A stretch of DNA of 64,000 bases from assembly GCA_947561715.1 (NCBI GenBank), contig CANNZX010000068.1, positions 1-64,000 on the forward strand, given 5' to 3'. The position numbers and the translations under genes were made by a program. Below the pieces are notes generated by a model, which was not told the origin of the DNA, made no database searches, and saw nothing but the letters and a program-made list of their open reading frames with translations. The DNA comes from Ascidia mentula (Eukaryota; Chordata; Ascidiacea; Phlebobranchia; Ascidiidae). Below are positions 56,580 to 64,000 of this stretch, in pieces. The first letter of the stretch is position 1; each line of letters starts with the position of its first letter.

Positions 56580-57860
56580 CTATCTTCGTTTGTCTTTTTT
56601 CCTTCTGTTCTTTGCCGAGCCCGAACTGGAGGTCGACGATGTGAGGGTTTGGTCTTTCTTTTTCCTTTTCTTTTCTTGATCCGTATAACCAAAGTTGAAT
56701 TTATTTTCTATAATTTTTGCTTGTTTTTCTACAGCTTTTTTTGTAAGTAGTGGAGAACGGGTTGGGGTCATTGGATTTTCTTTGTTGAACTGTATCCTAC
56801 AAGGGGATAGGATGACCTGGGGCTGGAGATTTTGGGCGTTTTTGGGGGTTTCATAGGTCGTGTTTTCCGAATCTGTATTAATTTGTAGCTCTCCCGAGTG
56901 GGTTGATTTTGCCGGTTCTTCTATTTTCTCATCTTCTTCTATTCTTTCTTGATCTGCGTTTTCTTTCTCTTCATCAGTTCCATTTTCTTCTTCTTCCTCT
57001 AGTTGTGATGGTAGTTTTTGTGGTCGGTTTAATTTTTCCATCTTGTTTTCGTGGATATGAATTTGGTTTAGTATTGGGGATAAATCTTGGACCTTGGTTG
57101 TTATTCCTTTCCCTATGGGGGTCGATTTTTTGGGAAAGGGTGGGAATACGTCATCGTACGAAGGTTTTGTCTGGTTGTAAGTTTTACTGATCTTGGAAGC
57201 CTCTGGGCACCATTTGCCCCTATGTCCCCTTTCGCCGCATATGGGGCAGATATTCTTTTTTGGGCATTGTGACGCCCAATGGCCGCGTTGGTTGCACATG
57301 GAGCAAGCAGGGCCAAAGGATTCGCCTGGTTTAGCAATTTGGACGTTATGTCCAAATATTTTCGTGATGCACTTGACGTTTGCTTCTTGGAAGTCTTCCA
57401 GTATCAAATGGACATACCCGTTGTATAGGTTTTTGTGGTTTTTGTGAGTCAGAAACCTGTGTTCTATATATGTTCCCCAGTTAAGATCGTTTACCACTTT
57501 TTCGAAGTGGGATTTCTCCATTTCTATAGGTACTGGGTTTAAAGTTAGTTGCGTTCTGGGTTTTGGTGGGTTGGAGGCCTGGATGATTATCGCATAATTT
57601 TCTGTGACGTCGAAAGGGGTTGGCTCCTTTAGGTCTTTCAAAATGTTTTTCCTGGTCTCTTTAGCAAAGTCTAGGTTGGAATAAGTTATCTTGAAAGTTG
57701 ACTGTGTTTTATTTATGGTTGTGACACCCATGAGCCCGTCCTTATATTTTTCCAGATAACATTCAAAAAGGCTGATGAAGGTTTCTAATGGGTAGTGGTC
57801 ATAGTTAAGTATCTTCAGATAGACGGACCTTTCCTCAACAAGATAGTTCGTTTGCAACAT
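56580..57860 (-). CDS. LINE ORF1, RNA-binding protein
   Basis: 426 aa from an ATG at 57860. In this class ORF1 binds the element RNA and forms the RNP with ORF2. An RRM-like region is suggested around 110-175 (YNGYVHLILEDF). Two CCHC knuckles follow, C186-C199 and C205-C218, both C-x2-C-x4-H-x4-C. The C-terminal half is low-complexity: an acidic Glu-rich tract near 285-315 and a Lys/Arg- and Ser-rich end. The frame is intact. Confidence 0.88.
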   Translation of the reverse strand: MLQTNYLVEERSVYLKILNYDHYPLETFISLFECYLEKYKDGLMGVTTINKTQSTFKITYSNLDFAKETRKNILKDLKEPTPFDVTENYAIIIQASNPPKPRTQLTLNPVPIEMEKSHFEKVVNDLNWGTYIEHRFLTHKNHKNLYNGYVHLILEDFQEANVKCITKIFGHNVQIAKPGESFGPACSMCNQRGHWASQCPKKNICPICGERGHRGKWCPEASKISKTYNQTKPSYDDVFPPFPKKSTPIGKGITTKVQDLSPILNQIHIHENKMEKLNRPQKLPSQLEEEEENGTDEEKENADQERIEEDEKIEEPAKSTHSGELQINTDSENTTYETPKNAQNLQPQVILSPCRIQFNKENPMTPTRSPLLTKKAVEKQAKIIENKFNFGYTDQEKKRKKKDQTLTSSTSSSGSAKNRRKKDKRR

Positions 57861-58405
57861 ATTTGCGTTTGTTGTGTGGTTTTTGCTCCGATTAAAGAGA
57901 TCGGGGAAATATCAAAGAGTTACGGTACAATTTATACAGGAGTTAACGACTTTAATTGTTAATTGCTTCCCTGCGGGTGCTAGGCCGGCGTTCTTAATTG
58001 CTCTTAATGAGCAGGAGCGCCGGAGGCACCTATACAGTGGAGGCAATCAGAGCACAATTGTTGTGAGGGAGATCGGCGCTCTCAGGAGTTTGCAGCTCTT
58101 TGCTGCGTTCCTGCGGTCGCGAAATCTCTCACTACACAAAGTAATAGTTCCACGCGGAGGAGTGCCAAAAAAAGGCACGTAACCTCTGTGAGGAGCTCTG
58201 CAGTTTAACAAGGAAAAGAGGTCTAACCTCTGTCTTAAGGCTGTGTTAGACTGACGTACACTTGCACAAAAAGTTGTTAGGTAATCTCAACTAGGATTTA
58301 CTGCGCGCGAAAGGTGGATAACACGAAACAATGGTGCACATGCAAACACAAACGACACGCATGCAAGGTTTTGATACTGCCTGAAATTGACCGCGAGTGG
58401 AACCA
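57861..58405 (-). other. LINE 5' UTR / promoter region
   Basis: 545 bp between the U1 junction and the ORF1 start. It holds short inverted repeats such as GTGCC-T7-GGCAC on the minus strand near 58158-58174 and no long ORF on the element strand. It probably carries an internal promoter, though being inside U1 it also lies downstream of the U1 promoter. Confidence 0.6.
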
Positions 58406-58430
58406 GTGAAGGCCCCCGTCAGGTAAGTAT
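58406..58430 (-). pseudogene. U1 5' fragment (25 nt) at the LINE junction
   Basis: U1 nt 1-25, including the 5' splice-site complement, with an intact U1 promoter upstream. Together with 42939-43069 this accounts for 156 of 164 nt. Confidence 0.95.
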
Positions 58431-58701
58431 GCTTTGCACAGCTTCTTGAGAGGTAGCATTTTTGTCGTCCGTCCTTGTGTTTGCCGCATTGTGCATTTCA
58501 CGGCTTGTTTTATCTGGTCTCCGACAAGCACAACAACCAAATGTGCCGTTAAATTAATTGCTCTCCCGTCCTCCCTCTCTACCTCTCTTTCCTTGGCGTG
58601 TGCATACAGACGACACACACGCACTCATGGGATGCACCGCTGTTTCGTGCAATTGTTTTGCGAATGATTAACAGATGGTTATTCCCACATGTGTGGGAAT
58701 G

Positions 58702-58893
58702 TGGGCCGTGCCTGGAGGTAGTGCAATACCAGGACAACCCGTGGGCAGGTCGAAGCAAGCTCCGGCACCGTGCCCCCTGTCCAAAAATCAGGTTAATACA
58801 AAGACATGCAAGCGAATCGCTTGCGTCCCAGGTATTAAACTGAGAAGAACAGATACTACACTTGATCTTAGCTCTAAAGAGCCGAGAAGCGAT
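58702..58893 (-). ncRNA. U2 snRNA
   Basis: Array copy as 931-1122; first U2 right of the LINE. Confidence 0.95.
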
Positions 58894-59181
58894 GCCGCAA
58901 CATCCACTGAGTCCGCAACGTCCGGAAGAGTCCGTCTCGCATTTGCTGCCAAATTTTATTCCGGTGAAAAATGAAAAAAAAAAAAAAATTTCCTGGTTTT
59001 TTTCCTACCGTTTTTGGCAGGCCATTCAAATTAGTTTGTTCACCACATGACGTCACAAACGGACCCATGACCCACCTCCCAACCCCCGACACGACTCCTC
59101 CTGACCGTAACAGGCGAATCCCCCCCGTAGAAACTTCGTTTCTACCTTACGTTTTGCTCTACATCAGAGGATTAGTAAAAG

Positions 59182-59227
59182 ACGGGGATAGCGCGAACGC
59201 AGTCCCCACTAGCAGAAATTGTACGGC

Positions 59228-59262
<35 letters not shown>

Positions 59263-59345
59263 GCTAAGCCTAAGTGCAATGGCTAAGCCTCGCCCTGGGC
59301 CCACCGCCGGCCTGATCACGGTGAAGGCCCCCGTCAGGTAAGTAT
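59182..59345 (-). ncRNA. U1 snRNA
   Basis: Array copy as 496-659. Confidence 0.95.
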
Positions 59346-59616
59346 GCTTTGCACAGCTTCTTGAGAGGTAGCATTTTTGTCGTCCGTCCTTGTGTTTGCC
59401 GCATTGTGCATTTCACGGCTTGTTTTATCTGGTCTCCGACAAGCACAACAACCAAATGTGCCGTTAAATTAATTGCTCTCCCGTCCTCCCTCTCTACCTC
59501 TCTTTCCTTGGCGTGTGCATACAGACGACACACACGCACTCATGGGATGCACCGCTGTTTCGTGCAATTGTTTTGCGAATGATTAACAGATGGTTATTCC
59601 CACATGTGTGGGAATG

Positions 59617-59808
59617 TGGGCCGTGCCTGGAGGTAGTGCAATACCAGGACAACCCGTGGGCAGGTCGAAGCAAGCTCCGGCACCGTGCCCCCTGTCCAAA
59701 AATCAGGTTAATACAAAGACATGCAAGCGAATCGCTTGCGTCCCAGGTATTAAACTGAGAAGAACAGATACTACACTTGATCTTAGCTCTAAAGAGCCGA
59801 GAAGCGAT
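59617..59808 (-). ncRNA. U2 snRNA
   Basis: Array copy as 931-1122. Confidence 0.95.
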
Positions 59809-60096
59809 GCCGCAACATCCACTGAGTCCGCAACGTCCGGAAGAGTCCGTCTCGCATTTGCTGCCAAATTTTATTCCGGTGAAAAATGAAAAAAAAAAAA
59901 AAATTTCCTGGTTTTTTTCCTACCGTTTTTGGCAGGCCATTCAAATTAGTTTGTTCACCACATGACGTCACAAACGGACCCATGACCCACCTCCCAACCC
60001 CCGACACGACTCCTCCTGACCGTAACAGGCGAATCCCCCCCGTAGAAACTTCGTTTCTACCTTACGTTTTGCTCTACATCAGAGGATTAGTAAAAG

Positions 60097-60142
60097 ACGG
60101 GGATAGCGCGAACGCAGTCCCCACTAGCAGAAATTGTACGGC

Positions 60143-60177
<35 letters not shown>

Positions 60178-60260
60178 GCTAAGCCTAAGTGCAATGGCTA
60201 AGCCTCGCCCTGGGCCCACCGCCGGCCTGATCACGGTGAAGGCCCCCGTCAGGTAAGTAT
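60097..60260 (-). ncRNA. U1 snRNA
   Basis: Array copy as 496-659. Confidence 0.95.
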
Positions 60261-60531
60261 GCTTTGCACAGCTTCTTGAGAGGTAGCATTTTTGTCGTCC
60301 GTCCTTGTGTTTGCCGCATTGTGCATTTCACGGCTTGTTTTATCTGGTCTCCGACAAGCACAACAACCAAATGTGCCGTTAAATTAATTGCTCTCCCGTC
60401 CTCCCTCTCTACCTCTCTTTCCTTGGCGTGTGCATACAGACGACACACACGCACTCATGGGATGCACCGCTGTTTCGTGCAATTGTTTTGCGAATGATTA
60501 ACAGATGGTTATTCCCACATGTGTGGGAATG

Positions 60532-60723
60532 TGGGCCGTGCCTGGAGGTAGTGCAATACCAGGACAACCCGTGGGCAGGTCGAAGCAAGCTCCGGCACCG
60601 TGCCCCCTGTCCAAAAATCAGGTTAATACAAAGACATGCAAGCGAATCGCTTGCGTCCCAGGTATTAAACTGAGAAGAACAGATACTACACTTGATCTTA
60701 GCTCTAAAGAGCCGAGAAGCGAT
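60532..60723 (-). ncRNA. U2 snRNA
   Basis: Array copy as 931-1122. Confidence 0.95.
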
Positions 60724-61011
60724 GCCGCAACATCCACTGAGTCCGCAACGTCCGGAAGAGTCCGTCTCGCATTTGCTGCCAAATTTTATTCCGGTGAAAA
60801 ATGAAAAAAAAAAAAAAATTTCCTGGTTTTTTTCCTACCGTTTTTGGCAGGCCATTCAAATTAGTTTGTTCACCACATGACGTCACAAACGGACCCATGA
60901 CCCACCTCCCAACCCCCGACACGACTCCTCCTGACCGTAACAGGCGAATCCCCCCCGTAGAAACTTCGTTTCTACCTTACGTTTTGCTCTACATCAGAGG
61001 ATTAGTAAAAG

Positions 61012-61057
61012 ACGGGGATAGCGCGAACGCAGTCCCCACTAGCAGAAATTGTACGGC

Positions 61058-61092
<35 letters not shown>

Positions 61093-61175
61093 GCTAAGCC
61101 TAAGTGCAATGGCTAAGCCTCGCCCTGGGCCCACCGCCGGCCTGATCACGGTGAAGGCCCCCGTCAGGTAAGTAT
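61012..61175 (-). ncRNA. U1 snRNA
   Basis: Array copy as 496-659. Confidence 0.95.
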
Positions 61176-61446
61176 GCTTTGCACAGCTTCTTGAGAGGTA
61201 GCATTTTTGTCGTCCGTCCTTGTGTTTGCCGCATTGTGCATTTCACGGCTTGTTTTATCTGGTCTCCGACAAGCACAACAACCAAATGTGCCGTTAAATT
61301 AATTGCTCTCCCGTCCTCCCTCTCTACCTCTCTTTCCTTGGCGTGTGCATACAGACGACACACACGCACTCATGGGATGCACCGCTGTTTCGTGCAATTG
61401 TTTTGCGAATGATTAACAGATGGTTATTCCCACATGTGTGGGAATG

Positions 61447-61638
61447 TGGGCCGTGCCTGGAGGTAGTGCAATACCAGGACAACCCGTGGGCAGGTCGAAG
61501 CAAGCTCCGGCACCGTGCCCCCTGTCCAAAAATCAGGTTAATACAAAGACATGCAAGCGAATCGCTTGCGTCCCAGGTATTAAACTGAGAAGAACAGATA
61601 CTACACTTGATCTTAGCTCTAAAGAGCCGAGAAGCGAT
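61447..61638 (-). ncRNA. U2 snRNA
   Basis: Array copy as 931-1122. Confidence 0.95.
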
Positions 61639-61926
61639 GCCGCAACATCCACTGAGTCCGCAACGTCCGGAAGAGTCCGTCTCGCATTTGCTGCCAAATT
61701 TTATTCCGGTGAAAAATGAAAAAAAAAAAAAAATTTCCTGGTTTTTTTCCTACCGTTTTTGGCAGGCCATTCAAATTAGTTTGTTCACCACATGACGTCA
61801 CAAACGGACCCATGACCCACCTCCCAACCCCCGACACGACTCCTCCTGACCGTAACAGGCGAATCCCCCCCGTAGAAACTTCGTTTCTACCTTACGTTTT
61901 GCTCTACATCAGAGGATTAGTAAAAG

Positions 61927-61972
61927 ACGGGGATAGCGCGAACGCAGTCCCCACTAGCAGAAATTGTACGGC

Positions 61973-62007
<35 letters not shown>

Positions 62008-62090
62008 GCTAAGCCTAAGTGCAATGGCTAAGCCTCGCCCTGGGCCCACCGCCGGCCTGATCACGGTGAAGGCCCCCGTCAGGTAAGTAT
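61927..62090 (-). ncRNA. U1 snRNA
   Basis: Array copy as 496-659. Confidence 0.95.
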
Positions 62091-62361
62091 GCTTTGCACA
62101 GCTTCTTGAGAGGTAGCATTTTTGTCGTCCGTCCTTGTGTTTGCCGCATTGTGCATTTCACGGCTTGTTTTATCTGGTCTCCGACAAGCACAACAACCAA
62201 ATGTGCCGTTAAATTAATTGCTCTCCCGTCCTCCCTCTCTACCTCTCTTTCCTTGGCGTGTGCATACAGACGACACACACGCACTCATGGGATGCACCGC
62301 TGTTTCGTGCAATTGTTTTGCGAATGATTAACAGATGGTTATTCCCACATGTGTGGGAATG

Positions 62362-62553
62362 TGGGCCGTGCCTGGAGGTAGTGCAATACCAGGACAACCC
62401 GTGGGCAGGTCGAAGCAAGCTCCGGCACCGTGCCCCCTGTCCAAAAATCAGGTTAATACAAAGACATGCAAGCGAATCGCTTGCGTCCCAGGTATTAAAC
62501 TGAGAAGAACAGATACTACACTTGATCTTAGCTCTAAAGAGCCGAGAAGCGAT
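62362..62553 (-). ncRNA. U2 snRNA
   Basis: Array copy as 931-1122. Confidence 0.95.
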
Positions 62554-62841
62554 GCCGCAACATCCACTGAGTCCGCAACGTCCGGAAGAGTCCGTCTCGC
62601 ATTTGCTGCCAAATTTTATTCCGGTGAAAAATGAAAAAAAAAAAAAAATTTCCTGGTTTTTTTCCTACCGTTTTTGGCAGGCCATTCAAATTAGTTTGTT
62701 CACCACATGACGTCACAAACGGACCCATGACCCACCTCCCAACCCCCGACACGACTCCTCCTGACCGTAACAGGCGAATCCCCCCCGTAGAAACTTCGTT
62801 TCTACCTTACGTTTTGCTCTACATCAGAGGATTAGTAAAAG

Positions 62842-62887
62842 ACGGGGATAGCGCGAACGCAGTCCCCACTAGCAGAAATTGTACGGC

Positions 62888-62922
<35 letters not shown>

Positions 62923-63005
62923 GCTAAGCCTAAGTGCAATGGCTAAGCCTCGCCCTGGGCCCACCGCCGGCCTGATCACGGTGAAGGCCCCCGTCAGGTA
63001 AGTAT
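62842..63005 (-). ncRNA. U1 snRNA
   Basis: Array copy as 496-659. Confidence 0.95.
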
Positions 63006-63276
63006 GCTTTGCACAGCTTCTTGAGAGGTAGCATTTTTGTCGTCCGTCCTTGTGTTTGCCGCATTGTGCATTTCACGGCTTGTTTTATCTGGTCTCCGAC
63101 AAGCACAACAACCAAATGTGCCGTTAAATTAATTGCTCTCCCGTCCTCCCTCTCTACCTCTCTTTCCTTGGCGTGTGCATACAGACGACACACACGCACT
63201 CATGGGATGCACCGCTGTTTCGTGCAATTGTTTTGCGAATGATTAACAGATGGTTATTCCCACATGTGTGGGAATG

Positions 63277-63468
63277 TGGGCCGTGCCTGGAGGTAGTGCA
63301 ATACCAGGACAACCCGTGGGCAGGTCGAAGCAAGCTCCGGCACCGTGCCCCCTGTCCAAAAATCAGGTTAATACAAAGACATGCAAGCGAATCGCTTGCG
63401 TCCCAGGTATTAAACTGAGAAGAACAGATACTACACTTGATCTTAGCTCTAAAGAGCCGAGAAGCGAT
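63277..63468 (-). ncRNA. U2 snRNA
   Basis: Array copy as 931-1122. Confidence 0.95.
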
Positions 63469-63756
63469 GCCGCAACATCCACTGAGTCCGCAACGTCCGG
63501 AAGAGTCCGTCTCGCATTTGCTGCCAAATTTTATTCCGGTGAAAAATGAAAAAAAAAAAAAAATTTCCTGGTTTTTTTCCTACCGTTTTTGGCAGGCCAT
63601 TCAAATTAGTTTGTTCACCACATGACGTCACAAACGGACCCATGACCCACCTCCCAACCCCCGACACGACTCCTCCTGACCGTAACAGGCGAATCCCCCC
63701 CGTAGAAACTTCGTTTCTACCTTACGTTTTGCTCTACATCAGAGGATTAGTAAAAG

Positions 63757-63802
63757 ACGGGGATAGCGCGAACGCAGTCCCCACTAGCAGAAATTGTACG
63801 GC

Positions 63803-63837
<35 letters not shown>

Positions 63838-63920
63838 GCTAAGCCTAAGTGCAATGGCTAAGCCTCGCCCTGGGCCCACCGCCGGCCTGATCACGGTGAA
63901 GGCCCCCGTCAGGTAAGTAT
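63757..63920 (-). ncRNA. U1 snRNA
   Basis: Last U1 of the window; 80 bp of its promoter, including the putative PSE, lie before the window end. Confidence 0.95.
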
Positions 63921-64000
63921 GCTTTGCACAGCTTCTTGAGAGGTAGCATTTTTGTCGTCCGTCCTTGTGTTTGCCGCATTGTGCATTTCACGGCTTGTTT

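Larger units (their letters stand above)
43070..58405 (-). mobile_element. L1/Tx1-like LINE inserted in a U1 gene
   Basis: Non-LTR retrotransposon of about 5.66 kb once the nested MULE is discounted, in the same orientation as U1. In sense order it has a 5' UTR (58405-57861), ORF1 with two CCHC knuckles, ORF2 with APE endonuclease and reverse transcriptase, a 3' UTR and a long poly(A). The left flank is U1 up to loop I and the right flank is U1 nt 1-25. Seven or eight bp of target are missing and there is no target duplication. The element looks full-length and young: both ORFs are open apart from the MULE insertion. The clade is assigned from RT motifs (GLPVEFY, RPISLLNADYKI) and the two-ORF layout. 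Confidence 0.92.
58406..64000 (-). repeat. U1-U2 snRNA tandem array, right block
   Basis: The array resumes inside the same U1 gene that is broken at 43069 and runs to the window end in the same phase and orientation. It holds six full U2 and six full U1 genes. Its units carry the common G of the U2 promoter, not the T found in the last four units left of the LINE. Confidence 0.97.

Noticed and set aside
56903..57447. Plus-strand open frames opposite LINE ORF1
   Set aside because: Antisense to the CCHC-containing ORF1; composition mirrors it.
57861..58405. An additional snRNA or tRNA gene in the LINE 5' UTR
   Set aside because: Short hairpins are present but no Sm site with flanking stems, 5' splice complement, or A/B boxes could be matched.

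Overview
The window is eukaryotic, most likely metazoan nuclear DNA. It is dominated by a tandem array of spliceosomal snRNA genes, interrupted by a nest of transposons. Evidence for a eukaryote: U1 and U2 snRNA genes with Pol II-type promoters, a non-LTR retrotransposon with a poly(A) tail, and a Mutator-like (MULE) transposon whose genes need GT-AG splicing. No species can be named from the sequence.

Layout. (1) 1-43069 and 58406-64000 are one array with a 915-bp unit. Each unit holds a U2 gene (192 nt) and a U1 gene (164 nt), both on the minus strand, with spacers of 288 bp (U2 promoter) and 271 bp (U1 promoter). I count 50 uninterrupted U2 genes and 51 uninterrupted U1 genes. The array runs off both ends of the window. 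Units are almost identical; the differences seen are a +1 G, a +2 AC, a -4 deletion and a G-to-T shared by four neighbouring units. (2) Two U2 copies (14657-15271, 34716-35330) carry a 435-bp GC-rich, hairpin-rich insert at exactly the same site. It replaces the 12 nt that include the branch-point recognition sequence. A third, chimeric unit near 25526 carries the right half of that insert. (3) One U1 gene is split by a full-length L1/Tx1-like LINE (43070-58405, minus strand) with ORF1, an endonuclease-RT ORF2 and a 68-nt T run (its poly(A) tail). (4) A 9,668-bp MULE (46019-55686, 9-bp target duplication, long terminal inverted repeats) sits inside LINE ORF2.

The MULE has two convergent genes reading inward from its two ends, as in maize MuDR. 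On the plus strand is a 13-exon transposase (about 1,359 aa: MULE DDE domain, SWIM zinc finger, Ulp1-type cysteine protease, PHD-like C-terminus). On the minus strand I infer a 31-exon gene for a basic protein of about 215 aa. In it, a 96/97-bp minisatellite is an array of 21 micro-exons of 18 or 21 nt, each encoding an Arg-Ser-Pro-Ser-Val-Arg type motif. This is the most unusual object in the window. The exon models come from reading frames and splice-site sequences only, with no transcript evidence.

Both snRNAs also depart from usually conserved protein-binding loops: U1 loop I lacks the CGAA of the U1-70K site, and U2 loop IV reads like a U1 loop II.
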